Source: Phytoactinopolyspora halotolerans (GTDB taxonomy: Bacteria; Actinomycetota; Actinomycetes; Jiangellales; Jiangellaceae). Taken from it: DNA of 64,000 bases. The notes under the pieces were generated by a model. The model worked only from the letters and a program-made list of their open reading frames with translations, ran no database searches and was not told the DNA's origin. The position numbers and the translations under genes were made by a program. Within the stretch, counting starts at the first letter, position 1. Each line of letters opens with the position of its first letter. Location: positions 165,370-229,369 of the forward strand of contig NZ_JAAGOA010000011.1 in NCBI RefSeq assembly GCF_010550675.1, written 5' to 3'. Positions 39,729 through 50,823 of this stretch are shown here, piece after piece.

Positions 39729-39757
39729 AAGCTAGGAAACCGCTTTCTGATTGTCAA
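39729..39757 (-). promoter_or_regulatory. Promoter with LacI-type operator for the sugar-binding protein
   Basis: On the minus strand TTGACA (complement of 39752-39757), a 17-bp spacer and TAGCTT (complement of 39729-39734) form an almost ideal vegetative promoter. The spacer contains AGAAAGCGGTTTCCT (complement of 39734-39748), a pseudo-palindrome like the operators of LacI-family sugar repressors. Repression relieved by a sugar is inferred; no LacI gene lies in this window. Confidence 0.7.
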
Positions 39758-39905
39758 GGCGTCTCGATGCGAAAGATTCGCCGGTCCTATCTGCCCTGGT
39801 CAGCTGCGCGGGTATCGGGCCCAGAGCGGGCCTTTGGCCTAGACCTCTTGTCCGGATACTTGTACGTTGAAGTTTCCGACCGAGCGAGCTCATGGAGCGT
39901 GATCC

Positions 39906-41378
39906 GTGTCTGTTCAGACCGAACCCGGCCGGCAACCTGAACGGCTGCGCTCCAAGCAGTCCATCGCCGCCGGCCTCCTCGTGGCGGCACTGGTCGCTGC
40001 CGGCGCCGTCAACCTCGCCACCGACCAGCCGCGGTGGTGGGGACTGCTGCCGATCGTGGTCTACGTCGTTCTGGTCGTCCTCGAGATCAACGTCGTGCTG
40101 GCCACCGGGGCGGCGGTGGTGATCGGGTTTGTGCTGACCGGAACCGGTCCACTGGCGATGGGCACGATGATGTCCGAATCGCTCGGCTCCTTCATCGCGG
40201 TCATCGGGCTGATCATCATGCTGGGCGCCGGGCTCGGGCGGATCGCCGCCGATACAGGAGCCGCGCAGACCCTGGTCCGTATGCTCCTGAACCGCGTCGG
40301 CGTGGACAGCCCGGTGCGGATCCAGGTCGGCATCATGCTGGCGTCCACCGTGCTGGTCGGCGCCCTCGGGACGCTGGCGGGCGCGAACGCGATCCTGGCG
40401 CCGATCGTCATCCCGGTCGCCGCCGCGGTCTCGCGTAGCCGGCCGTCGGTGGCCGCCATGCTGCACGCGGGAGGTGCGGCCGGACTGATCATCGGCCCGT
40501 TCACCCCGCCCGTGGTGACCATCACGGGCGCGGCCGACATCAGCTACCTGCAATACCTGTTCTCTGCCGGTCTTCCGATGGCTGTGGTGACCTGGGCGAC
40601 CGGCTTCGCGATGGCGCGCTTCATTCAGCGACGCACCGCCGAGACGGATCAGTACTCGGCCGAGGAGCTCGCCGGGATGGCCCGGAACGACGGCGCGTCC
40701 GGCGGTACACCCAGCAGGACGCCCGGCGCCACGCCCGGCGGCACGTTGGTCGCCACGGCGCGGGAACGCCGGGCGGCCGTGGCGTTCATCGGCACGATCG
40801 TGGCGATGGCCGTGCTCGGCGTGATCCTGGAAGCCGGTTTCGCGTACGCGATCGTCGTCATGATCGTCACGGCGATCGTGACCGCCCTCGCCGGCGGGAT
40901 GCGCCCGGCCGATGCGCTGACGTCCTTCTACACCGGCGCCGCCCAGTTGCTCTGGCTGTTCTTCCTGTTCTGGCTGTTCAACCCGTTGCTGATCATGCTG
41001 GAACAGTCCGGCGCGTATGAGGCGATGCTGGAATCGCTGCAGCCGACCCTGGAGTCCGTCGGTGCCTGGCCGTTCCTGATGATCGCGCTGGTCATCGGCT
41101 GGGTCGGCGTGGCCGGTGCCGCCGTCGCCCAGGTGGTGCTCATCAACGACCTGCTCTGGCCGCTGGCCGCCACGCTCGGGATCCCGTCCACGGCGTGGTC
41201 CGCCGCACTGCTCGGCGGCAGCCAGATCGACTGGTTCGGCCCCTTCCCGAACGCGGACATGATCGGTCAGATGGGACTGGCTCGCTCGTCGAACCTGCGC
41301 ATGATGCTGTTCAACGGCTGGGCCATCATGGCCGCCAACCTCGTGCTGTTCGCCGTCCTGTTCACGGTGCTGCTGTGA
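39906..41378 (+). CDS. Ion-transporter-superfamily membrane transporter (NhaC/DcuC-like)
   Basis: A 490-residue membrane protein with about 11-12 helices and a cytoplasmic loop rich in Gly, Thr and Pro in the middle (residues about 255-285). Segments such as LGTLAGANAILAPIVIPVAAAV and GGAAGLIIGPFTPPVVTITG recall the re-entrant loops of the NhaC/DcuC/GntP group of the ion-transporter superfamily. It heads an operon with a serine hydrolase (overlap GTGA) and an N-acyl-D-amino-acid deacylase, so an amino-acid derivative or small peptide is the likely cargo. GTG at 39906 has GGAG eight bases upstream. Confidence 0.75.
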   Translation: MSVQTEPGRQPERLRSKQSIAAGLLVAALVAAGAVNLATDQPRWWGLLPIVVYVVLVVLEINVVLATGAAVVIGFVLTGTGPLAMGTMMSESLGSFIAVIGLIIMLGAGLGRIAADTGAAQTLVRMLLNRVGVDSPVRIQVGIMLASTVLVGALGTLAGANAILAPIVIPVAAAVSRSRPSVAAMLHAGGAAGLIIGPFTPPVVTITGAADISYLQYLFSAGLPMAVVTWATGFAMARFIQRRTAETDQYSAEELAGMARNDGASGGTPSRTPGATPGGTLVATARERRAAVAFIGTIVAMAVLGVILEAGFAYAIVVMIVTAIVTALAGGMRPADALTSFYTGAAQLLWLFFLFWLFNPLLIMLEQSGAYEAMLESLQPTLESVGAWPFLMIALVIGWVGVAGAAVAQVVLINDLLWPLAATLGIPSTAWSAALLGGSQIDWFGPFPNADMIGQMGLARSSNLRMMLFNGWAIMAANLVLFAVLFTVLL

Positions 41379-42295
41379 GCGGGGCGGGCTGGACGGACGC
41401 GGTAGCGGGACGGCTACAGGGCATCCTTCGGGATCTCGCCGCCTCGTCGGGCGGCACCTGGTCGTTCACCGTGCGGGAGGACGGCCGCACGGTGGCGACG
41501 GTCGACGGCGACCTGGAGGTCCGCGCGGCCAGCACCATCAAGGTGCCGCTGCTGATCCTGGCGTTGCAGGACGTCGCCGCGGGACGACGTGCCTTGGACG
41601 AGATGCTGCCGGTGCCCGCCGAACGCGTCGGCGGCGCGGGGGTGTTGAAGCTGATGCCCTCCGTGCGTGCGCTCCCGCTGGTCGAGGCGCTCGAGCTGAT
41701 GATCGGCGTCAGCGACAACAACGCCGCCAACATGGTGATCGACATGCTCGGCGTCGACGAGGCGGCCGGACGCATCACGGCGCTGGGGGCGACCGGCACC
41801 CGGCTGGAACGTCGACTGTACGACGTGGAGGCGATGCGGGCCGGACGAGACAACGTGACCACGGCCGACGACCAGGCGTTGTTCCTCGACCTCCTGACCG
41901 GCCCCGATCCTGACGTCGGTCCGGGTCCCGGTGCCGCTCCTCCGGCCGGCCGCCCCGGCATTGAAGCCGGCTCTGGCGCACGCGGGTTCGTCCTTCCGCC
42001 CGAACTGCGACAGCTGGCGTTGGACATTCTCGGCCGGCAGCAGATCAACGATCGCATCCCCGCCGCGCTCGGCCCGGATGTGGTGTGCAGGCACAAGACG
42101 GGCGAGCTGGAGCGGATCCGGCACGATGTCGGGATCCTCGAGTTCGACGGGCGCAGCGTCGTGCTGGCGGCGCTGGGGACCGAGCTGGATGATCCGGCGT
42201 CACGATCCGCCGGCAGCCTCGCCGCCGCCACGGTGATCGCGACGGCCGCCCGCGCCGTCGTCGACGTGGCGCGGTCGTCGAGCACGGTCTCTTGA
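41375..42295 (+). CDS. Class A beta-lactamase-like serine hydrolase
   Basis: A 306-residue protein of the class A beta-lactamase/transpeptidase fold. It has STIK (53-56), SDN (113-115) and KTG (241-243). The omega-loop Glu of true class A lactamases (usually in ExxLN) is not found: the corresponding stretch reads RLERRLYDVEAM. There is no signal peptide. It is therefore more likely a cytoplasmic amidase, esterase or D-peptidase than a resistance enzyme. GTG at 41375 overlaps the transporter stop (GTGA). The next gene is an N-acyl-D-amino-acid deacylase, in line with a role on D-amino-acid compounds. Confidence 0.82.
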   Translation: MSGAGWTDAVAGRLQGILRDLAASSGGTWSFTVREDGRTVATVDGDLEVRAASTIKVPLLILALQDVAAGRRALDEMLPVPAERVGGAGVLKLMPSVRALPLVEALELMIGVSDNNAANMVIDMLGVDEAAGRITALGATGTRLERRLYDVEAMRAGRDNVTTADDQALFLDLLTGPDPDVGPGPGAAPPAGRPGIEAGSGARGFVLPPELRQLALDILGRQQINDRIPAALGPDVVCRHKTGELERIRHDVGILEFDGRSVVLAALGTELDDPASRSAGSLAAATVIATAARAVVDVARSSSTVS

Positions 42296-42373
42296 CAGAA
42301 TCTGACCCATAGCCTGGACGATGTCGAGTTGTTCGAGTCGTCCGAGTCGGCTCGGTGTTTCGGAGAGGTGCGC

Positions 42374-43945
42374 GTGAACGAGTTCGATGTAGTGATCCGT
42401 GGCGGGACCGTCGTCGACGGTACAGGTGGCGAGCCCTTCGCCGCGGACGTCGGCATCGCGGGCGGCGTGGTGCGGCACGTCGGGAACGGGCGGATCTCCG
42501 GGCGTCGAGAGATCGACGCGGGCCGGCAGGTCGTCGCGCCGGGCTTCATCGACCTGCACTCGCACGCCGACTTCACCATCGAGGGCTGGCCCGCCGCCAC
42601 CACGCAGCTGTACCAGGGTGTGACCACGCTGCTGACGGGTAACTGCGGTTTCTCACCGTTCCCGGTGACCGACCTGGACGCGGCGAAGGCGGCGTCGGCA
42701 TTTCTGGCGCCCGAGCTGACCTGGAGCTGGATCGAGCACGCCGGATTCTCCACCGTGGTCGACACCGCCCGCCCCGCGGTGAACATCGCGCCGCAGATCG
42801 GGCATTCGTCGTTGCGGCTGGCGGCGATGGGCGGAGCGGAGCGCGAGGCGGACGAGACCGACCTGGAGCGGATGTCGGCGATGCTGAGCGCGGCCGCCGG
42901 GTCGGGCGCGCATGGATTCTCCACCGGCCTGATCTACGCCCCGGGCACCTACGCGGACGAGCACGAGGTGCGTCGGCTGGTCACGGTGGCCGGCCGCGCG
43001 GGTCTGCTGTACTCCACGCACATCCGCAATGAGTCGGATCGGCTGCACGAGGCCATCGCCGAGGCGATCCGGGTGGCCGAGGCGGGTGGGGCTCGGCTGC
43101 AGATTTCGCACCTGAAGGCGGCCGGTCCGAAGAACCATGGCGCGGTCAGCGGCGCGCTGGAGCTGATCGACGACGCGGCCGAGCGGGGCCTGGACGTGGC
43201 GGCGGACGTCTACCCGTACACCGCGTCCAGCACGACCCTGACCACCCGGCTGCCGTCCTGGGCGTTGGACGGCGGTACGGCGGCGTTGCTGCGCCGCCTT
43301 GCGGATCCGGTGGAGCGCGAGCGGATCGCCGATGACCTGCGACGCGGCGCCGAGTCGAACCTCGACCCGTCGAAGGTGGTCATCGCCGAGATCGGGCCCG
43401 GCCGGTATGCGGATGCCGCCGGGTCGAGCCTGGCCGAGCTCGCGGACCGCGACGGGACCGACGCCGCCGAGGTCACCCTGCGGATCCTGGAGGAGCACGA
43501 CGCGGCCGTCGCCGTCGTCATGCATGGCATGAGCGCCGACGATGTGGAGACGGTGCTGCGCCATCCTCGGGTCGCGGTCGCCAGCGACGGCTGGGTGATG
43601 CGGCCGACCGGCGACGGGATGCCGCACCCCCGCAACTTCGGCACGTTTCCCCGGGTGCTCGGCCACTACGTGCGGGAACGCGGCGTGCTCACGCTCGCCG
43701 ACGCGGTGCGGAAGATGACGTCGCTTCCGGCATCGCGGCTCGGACTGGCCGATCGGGGCGTCGTCCGTGCGGGCGCGGTGGCGGACCTCGTCGTGTTCGA
43801 TCCGGACACCGTGGCGGACCGCTCCACGTTCGCCGATCCGTGGCAGCTGTCCACCGGGTTCAGCGCGGTGCTCGTCGGCGGCCAGGTCGCGTTCGACGAC
43901 GGCGAGCCCACCAGCACCCGTGCCGGCCGTGTCCTCCGGCGCTGA
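42374..43945 (+). CDS. N-acyl-D-amino-acid deacylase (amidohydrolase superfamily)
   Basis: A 523-residue amidohydrolase of the D-aminoacylase group, which removes acyl groups from N-acyl-D-amino acids. Metal ligands fit the family: HSH at 62-64 (FIDLHSHADF), Cys91 (TGNCGFSP), His in YSTHIRNE, His in LQISHLKAAG and Asp in VASDGWVM. GTG at 42374 is chosen because GGAGAGG lies five bases upstream; an in-frame GTG two codons earlier overlaps that site. It is the third gene of the unit beginning at 39906. Confidence 0.9.
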   Translation: MNEFDVVIRGGTVVDGTGGEPFAADVGIAGGVVRHVGNGRISGRREIDAGRQVVAPGFIDLHSHADFTIEGWPAATTQLYQGVTTLLTGNCGFSPFPVTDLDAAKAASAFLAPELTWSWIEHAGFSTVVDTARPAVNIAPQIGHSSLRLAAMGGAEREADETDLERMSAMLSAAAGSGAHGFSTGLIYAPGTYADEHEVRRLVTVAGRAGLLYSTHIRNESDRLHEAIAEAIRVAEAGGARLQISHLKAAGPKNHGAVSGALELIDDAAERGLDVAADVYPYTASSTTLTTRLPSWALDGGTAALLRRLADPVERERIADDLRRGAESNLDPSKVVIAEIGPGRYADAAGSSLAELADRDGTDAAEVTLRILEEHDAAVAVVMHGMSADDVETVLRHPRVAVASDGWVMRPTGDGMPHPRNFGTFPRVLGHYVRERGVLTLADAVRKMTSLPASRLGLADRGVVRAGAVADLVVFDPDTVADRSTFADPWQLSTGFSAVLVGGQVAFDDGEPTSTRAGRVLRR

Positions 43946-43971
43946 GAATCGTCCGCCCGGTGGTGAGCGGG

Positions 43972-44925
43972 CTAGATCCACCCGGTGCGGCGACGCACCC
44001 AGGCGAGGGTCGAGGTGTGCTGGGCGCGCTGGAACTGTCGCAGCGTAGGCAGGCCGGGCGGGTCAGGCCGTCGTGAGAACGCACCGAAGAACCCGCACAA
44101 GCCGGCGATGAACGCCGTCACGTGGTCCGGGTCGACGTCCGCCGACAACGGATGCCGGCGAATGTGCGGCTCCGGGTCGTGACCGTGGAGAGCGGCGTTG
44201 ACCATCAGGATCACCGTGTCGATCCACGCGGCCCCGCGGCATGCGTGTGCCCAATCGACGAACCAGACGCGATCGTCGTCGAGCAGGATGTTGTCGGTGC
44301 GCAGATCCAAGTGGACGAGCGTGTCTCCGGCGAGGTGGTGCAGCGCCGATTCGGCGAGGTCGGCGAGCCGGTCGAGATGGCGTCGCTCCCAGGGATCCAG
44401 GTCCTCCGGCGGCTCGTCGGCGATGTCGCGGTAGCCATGCATGATGGTGGCGAGTTGCTCGTCGGCGGGTGGCGCCGTCTCGACGGGGCAGGGCGTGAGC
44501 GCCCGGGAGAGGTCCGTCACCGCGTGCACGACCCGGTCCAGTTCGTCGTGCCGCCACGGGACATGCGGCATCCTTCCATCGATCTCGTCGAAGACCAGCG
44601 CCACCCAGTCGCCGTCGTCGTATGTGGCGAGCAGCGCCGGGATGGTTCCGGTGTCCGGGAGCCGCCCGGCTATCGAGGCCTCGGACCGGTACATCCCGGG
44701 CGTCAGCGGATTGAGCGACGTGCCTGCCGCTTTGACGAAAGCGCGCGTCCCGTCCGCGCATCGGACCCGTACCGCAAGGCCCGGAGAGAAGCCGCCGTGC
44801 TGGCCGACGGTATCGACGACGGGCGCACCGAGCAGGTCCTCGATGCCCGCGCGGACATGTTCGGGTACGTCGGCCCACACCGCTCGTACGCCGGTGGTCG
44901 GGATCTGCACACTGTCAGGCGTCAC
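43972..44925 (-). CDS. Aminoglycoside-phosphotransferase (APH) family kinase
   Basis: A small-molecule kinase of the APH fold. The catalytic loop LVHLDLRTDNILL (H-x-D-x4-N) and the metal Asp in VWFVDWAHA are present. The N-lobe contains RAFVKAAGTS with the expected Lys. Family members phosphorylate antibiotics, choline, homoserine or sugars, so the substrate cannot be named. GTG 44925 (MTPDSVQIPTTG) is preferred; the frame is open to an ATG at 45063, but that extension has no family character and would run into the argC promoter. It is divergent from the arginine operon. Confidence 0.82.
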   Translation of the reverse strand: MTPDSVQIPTTGVRAVWADVPEHVRAGIEDLLGAPVVDTVGQHGGFSPGLAVRVRCADGTRAFVKAAGTSLNPLTPGMYRSEASIAGRLPDTGTIPALLATYDDGDWVALVFDEIDGRMPHVPWRHDELDRVVHAVTDLSRALTPCPVETAPPADEQLATIMHGYRDIADEPPEDLDPWERRHLDRLADLAESALHHLAGDTLVHLDLRTDNILLDDDRVWFVDWAHACRGAAWIDTVILMVNAALHGHDPEPHIRRHPLSADVDPDHVTAFIAGLCGFFGAFSRRPDPPGLPTLRQFQRAQHTSTLAWVRRRTGWI

Positions 44926-45051
44926 CGCAATATGGTCGACGTCCGGCCGGCGCGTCGGCAAACGGTTTTCCGTCTCGACACACCCGTTGCGCACGAGCGC
45001 TTCCGGTGTCGGCGCCGGCAAGGGGGTGCGCTGGCTGGCCGGGCACCACGG

Positions 45052-46137
<1,086 letters not shown>

Positions 46138-46265
46138 GGACGACGATCACGCACGGAATCGGTATGGCAGGGGGTGTGCGCGGCCGACGACGACGCCGAC
46201 GAACGGCGCTCGTCATCGCACCCAGCACACGTTCCCACGCGCACCGATAGAAGGAGCGATCCGCC

Positions 46266-47435
46266 ATGTCCGTCACCGCAGCCGCGGGTTTCCGTGCCGC
46301 CGGCGTCACCGCCGGGCTGAAACCCAGCGGCAAACCCGACGTCGCGCTGGTCGTCAATGACGGCCCGCTGCACACCGCCGCCGCCGTGTTCACCACCAAC
46401 CGTTGCAAGGCCAACCCGGTTCTCTGGTCCGAGCGCACGGTCGCCGACGGCAAGCTGGAGGCCGTCGTGCTGAACTCCGGCGGCGCCAACTGTTACAACG
46501 GTCCGGAGGGTTTTCAGACCACGCACGCCAGCGCTGAACTGGTCGCCGAGTTGCTCGGCGGGGGAGCGATCGACGTCGCGGTCTGCTCCACCGGCCTGAT
46601 CGGCACCCTGCTGGACCGGCCGCTGCTGGAGGACGGTATCCGCGCGGCCGTCGGCGAGCTCGCCGCCGACGGCGGATCCGCGGCCGCCACCGCCATCATG
46701 ACCACCGACACCAGGCGCAAGGAGGCGGTCGTGCACGGCGGCGACGCCGACGGCGGCTGGACGGTGGGCGGCATGGCCAAGGGCGCGGGGATGCTGGCCC
46801 CCGGCCTGGCGACCATGCTCGTCGTCATCACGACGGACGCGGTCGCCGAGCGGGACACGCTGGACGCGGCCCTGCGGCAGGCCACCCGGACGACGTTCGA
46901 CCGGCTGGACACCGACGGCTGCATGTCCACCAACGACACGGTCATCCTGATGGCCAGCGGTGCCTCCGGCGTCGAGCCGGACAGCGCGGAGCTGGCCGCC
47001 GCCGTGCAGCAGGCCTGCGCCGACCTGACCCGTCAGCTGTGGACCGACGCCGAAGGCGCGCACCACGACATCGAGATCACGGTGGCCGGCGCCGAGAGCG
47101 AGGAGGACGCCGTCGCGGTCGGCCGGGCGGTCGCGCGCAGCAACCTGTTCAAGGCGGCGGTGTTCGGCGACGACCCGAACTGGGGACGGGTTCTGGCCGC
47201 GGTCGGGACGACAGATGCGGTCTTCGAGCCGGACCGGATCGACATCGCCATCAACGGCGTGACGGTCTGCCGGTCCGGCGGGACCAAAGCCGGCGATCCC
47301 GCCGAGAACGTCGACATGTCCGCCCGGCACGTCGCCGTGGAGATCGACCTCGGTGCCGGCGCGGCGACGGCCACCGTCCTCACCAGCGACCTGACACACG
47401 ACTACGTCCACGAGAACTCGGCGTACTCGACATGA
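46266..47435 (+). CDS. argJ: Bifunctional ornithine acetyltransferase / N-acetylglutamate synthase
   Basis: A 389-residue ArgJ, which recycles the acetyl group from N-acetylornithine to glutamate. It is made as a precursor that cleaves itself before a Thr; the site is in ATAIMTTDT, with the preceding GGMAKGAGM loop region following. ArgJ makes the arginine pathway cyclic, and the operon carries no argE or argA. ATG at 46266 has AAGGAG nine bases upstream. The 128-base gap after argC shows nothing notable. Confidence 0.96.
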   Translation: MSVTAAAGFRAAGVTAGLKPSGKPDVALVVNDGPLHTAAAVFTTNRCKANPVLWSERTVADGKLEAVVLNSGGANCYNGPEGFQTTHASAELVAELLGGGAIDVAVCSTGLIGTLLDRPLLEDGIRAAVGELAADGGSAAATAIMTTDTRRKEAVVHGGDADGGWTVGGMAKGAGMLAPGLATMLVVITTDAVAERDTLDAALRQATRTTFDRLDTDGCMSTNDTVILMASGASGVEPDSAELAAAVQQACADLTRQLWTDAEGAHHDIEITVAGAESEEDAVAVGRAVARSNLFKAAVFGDDPNWGRVLAAVGTTDAVFEPDRIDIAINGVTVCRSGGTKAGDPAENVDMSARHVAVEIDLGAGAATATVLTSDLTHDYVHENSAYST

Positions 47436-47462
47436 CCCACACCACACGGAGAGAAGTTCACC

Positions 47463-47516
47463 ATGTCGCGGGTTCACATCGCGTCGGTCGGTCGACGGTG
47501 GGCGAGGCGACCATGA
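47463..47516 (+). CDS. Arg-rich upstream ORF coupled to argB
   Basis: A 17-codon frame, [17 protein letters not shown], with a GGAGAG ribosome site nine bases upstream. Five of 17 residues are Arg, encoded by CGG, CGA, CGG, AGG and CGA; AGG and CGA are rare in such genomes. Its TGA overlaps the argB ATG (ATGA), so translation of argB could depend on it. It may be a leader peptide that senses charged tRNA-Arg, or a chance frame. Confidence 0.4.
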   Translation: MSRVHIASVGRRWARRP

Positions 47517-48430
47517 CCGCACAGCATGAGGCGCTGGCCAAGGCGGGCGTGCTGGTCGAGGCGCTGCCGTGGATGAAGCGGTTCCACGGCAAGATCGTCG
47601 TGGTCAAGTACGGCGGCAATGCGATGGTCGACGACAAACTCAAGCGCGCCTTCGCCGATGACATCGTCTTCCTCCGGCTCGCCGGCTTGAAGCCCGTCGT
47701 CGTGCACGGCGGCGGTCCGCAGATCTCGGCGATGCTGAACAAGCTCGACATCGCCAGCGAGTTCCGCGGTGGCCTGCGGGTCACCACGGCGGAGGCGATG
47801 GACGTCGTCCGGATGGTCCTGGTCGGCCAGGTGGGTCGTGAACTGGTCGGCCTGATCAACGCGCACGGCCCGTTCGCGGTCGGACTCTCCGGTGAGGACG
47901 CGGGTCTGTTCACCGCCGAAAGGCAGGCGGCCATCGTCGACGGCGAGGAGGTCGACATCGGGCTGGTCGGAGATGTGGCCGAGGTCAACGCCGACGCCGT
48001 CATCGACCTGATCGAGGCTGGCCGGATCCCGGTGGTGTCCTCCGTGGCGCCGGACACCGACGGCGTGGTGCACAACGTCAACGCCGACACCGCCGCCGCG
48101 GCGCTCGCGGTCGCCCTGCACGCGGAGAAACTCGTCGTCCTCACCGACGTCGAAGGGCTGTACAGGAATTGGCCCGGTAGCGCGGGGTCATCGGCGAGCT
48201 CGGCGCAGGAGCACGTCTCGCCCGACATCATCAAGGAGATCACCGCCCGCGAGCTGGCCGAGCTGGTGCCGAGCCTCGACTCCGGCATGGTGCCGAAGAT
48301 GCGGGCCTGCCTGCGCGCGGTGGACGGCGGCGTCCCGGAGGCCACCGTCATCGACGGGCGGCTGCCCAACTCGCTGCTGCTCGAGGTCTTCACCGACGAG
48401 GGAGTAGGAACCATGGTGGTGCCGTCATGA
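47513..48430 (+). CDS. argB: Acetylglutamate kinase
   Basis: A 305-residue amino-acid kinase, second step of arginine synthesis and usual target of arginine feedback. It shows [42 protein letters not shown] and [12 protein letters not shown]. The insert [14 protein letters not shown] lies in the ATP lobe. ATG 47513 is where family sequence starts; its own ribosome site is weak, and it overlaps the small upstream ORF. The open frame continues upstream within argJ but is not coding there. Confidence 0.96.
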   Translation: MTAQHEALAKAGVLVEALPWMKRFHGKIVVVKYGGNAMVDDKLKRAFADDIVFLRLAGLKPVVVHGGGPQISAMLNKLDIASEFRGGLRVTTAEAMDVVRMVLVGQVGRELVGLINAHGPFAVGLSGEDAGLFTAERQAAIVDGEEVDIGLVGDVAEVNADAVIDLIEAGRIPVVSSVAPDTDGVVHNVNADTAAAALAVALHAEKLVVLTDVEGLYRNWPGSAGSSASSAQEHVSPDIIKEITARELAELVPSLDSGMVPKMRACLRAVDGGVPEATVIDGRLPNSLLLEVFTDEGVGTMVVPS

Positions 48431-49713
48431 ACGACACCCACGTCGATGTCGCCGAACCGGACCAGCGCGCCGCGTCGCCGGCCGAGTTGTCGGGGCTGAC
48501 CGGCGGGGCGCCGCTGGCCTCGGATACCTGGCTGGACCGCTACAGCGGCGCCCTGATGAACACCTTCGGGCGGCCGCAGCGGGTGCTGGTCCGCGGTGAG
48601 GGCTGCTATGTATGGGACGCCGACGGCCGCCGCTACCTGGACATGCTCGGTGGGCTCGCCGTCAATGCGCTCGGGCATGCGCATCCGCTGCTGGTGTCCG
48701 CGGTGACCTCGCAGCTGGCCACGCTGGGGCACGTGTCGAACTTCTTCGCCTCGCCGCCGCAGATCGCACTCGCCGAGCGGCTGCTGGAGCTGCTCGGCGT
48801 CTCCGACGGGAAGGGCGCCGCCGGTCGCGTGTTCTTCACCAATTCCGGCACGGAGGCGAACGAGGCGGCGTTCAAGATCGCGCGGAAGACCGGGCGGACG
48901 AAGATCGTCGCCACCGACGGCGGCTTCCACGGCCGCACCATGGGCGCGCTCGCGCTGACCGGCAAGCCGTCGATCCGGGAGCCGTTCGAGCCGTTGCCGG
49001 CCGGCGTCGTGCACGTCCCGTTCGGCGACGCCGAGGCGTTGCGGACCGCGGTCGACGACGAGACCGCCGCCGTCGTCCTGGAGCCCGTGCAGGGTGAGGC
49101 GGGGGTCGTACCCGCACCGGCCGGTTACCTGGCGGCGGCCCGGGAGATCGCGACGCGGCACGGTGCACTGCTGATCATCGACGAGGTCCAGACCGGCATC
49201 GGCCGCACCGGGGCCTGGTTCGCGCACGCCGCGGACGGCATCGTGCCGGATGTGGTGACGGTGGCCAAGGGTCTCGGCGGCGGCATCCCGATCGGCGCGT
49301 GCATCGCCGTCGGCGATACCGCGGAGCTGCTCGGCCCCGGCTCACACGGCACCACGTTCGGGGGCAACCCGGTGGCCGCCGTCGCCGGCCTTGCCGTGTT
49401 GCACGCCATCGAGCGCGACGACGTGCTGGGCAACGTGCGGACCGTCGGACGGCACCTGGAGGACGGGGTGCACGCCCTCGGTCACCCGCTGGTCAGCGGC
49501 GTGCGCGGCCGCGGCCTGCTGCTCGGCATCGGTCTGAACCGCGCCGTCGCTCCGCAGGTGGCGGCGGCCGCGCTGGACGCCGGGGTCATCGTCAACCCGG
49601 TGAACACGGAGACCGTCCGGCTGGCGCCACCGCTCATCCTGACCGTTGCCCAGGCCGACGAGTTCCTGGCAGCGCTGCCGAAGATCCTCGACGCCGCGGG
49701 GGAGGACGGATGA
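48427..49713 (+). CDS. argD: Acetylornithine transaminase
   Basis: A 428-residue class III PLP aminotransferase that makes N-acetylornithine. [45 protein letters not shown] and the PLP lysine in [11 protein letters not shown] are all visible. An N-terminal tail of about 30 residues precedes the core. ATG overlaps the argB stop (ATGA). Confidence 0.96.
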   Translation: MNDTHVDVAEPDQRAASPAELSGLTGGAPLASDTWLDRYSGALMNTFGRPQRVLVRGEGCYVWDADGRRYLDMLGGLAVNALGHAHPLLVSAVTSQLATLGHVSNFFASPPQIALAERLLELLGVSDGKGAAGRVFFTNSGTEANEAAFKIARKTGRTKIVATDGGFHGRTMGALALTGKPSIREPFEPLPAGVVHVPFGDAEALRTAVDDETAAVVLEPVQGEAGVVPAPAGYLAAAREIATRHGALLIIDEVQTGIGRTGAWFAHAADGIVPDVVTVAKGLGGGIPIGACIAVGDTAELLGPGSHGTTFGGNPVAAVAGLAVLHAIERDDVLGNVRTVGRHLEDGVHALGHPLVSGVRGRGLLLGIGLNRAVAPQVAAAALDAGVIVNPVNTETVRLAPPLILTVAQADEFLAALPKILDAAGEDG

Positions 49714-49862
49714 TGCCGATGCGCCGGACCACCGCTACCACCCACCGGATCGCCACCGCGTCGTGGTCTCAGGTAACGCTTGGCCGCTGTTTCCCGGGCC
49801 CGACCGTTACTGGGGACCACGAGGCGTCGGCTGAACTCTCGACTCACCTCAGGGAGGCGTAA
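49710..49862 (+). CDS. Possible 50-residue ORF between argD and argF
   Basis: The frame starts at ATG 49710, overlapping the argD stop, with GGAGG four bases upstream. It ends with TAA at 49860-49862, directly against the argF ATG at 49863. The product begins [19 protein letters not shown] and has no known motif. Third-position GC is about 80%, slightly below neighbours. The perfect fit between two genes suggests translational coupling; the ORF also spans a long hairpin. Confidence 0.35.
   Translation: MMPMRRTTATTHRIATASWSQVTLGRCFPGPTVTGDHEASAELSTHLREA
49763..49820. repeat. 16-bp hairpin between argD and argF
   Basis: GTGGTCTCAGGTAACG (49763-49778) pairs with CGTTACTGGGGACCAC (49805-49820), with two G-U pairs and one mismatch, around a 26-base loop. 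It could reduce read-through into argFRGH. The 26-base loop is the same length as in the family B repeat at 14600, but the sequence differs. Confidence 0.6.
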
Positions 49863-50822
<960 letters not shown>

Positions 50823-50823
50823 G

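Noticed and set aside
38299..41378. Complete ABC sugar importer
   Set aside because: The binding protein is alone; the divergent gene is an IT-superfamily transporter, not an ABC permease, and no ATPase is present.
41375..42295. Beta-lactam resistance gene
   Set aside because: The catalytic omega-loop Glu and a signal peptide are missing, and the neighbours suggest D-amino-acid metabolism.
43972..44925. Aminoglycoside resistance gene
   Set aside because: APH-fold kinases have many substrates; nothing here identifies an antibiotic target.
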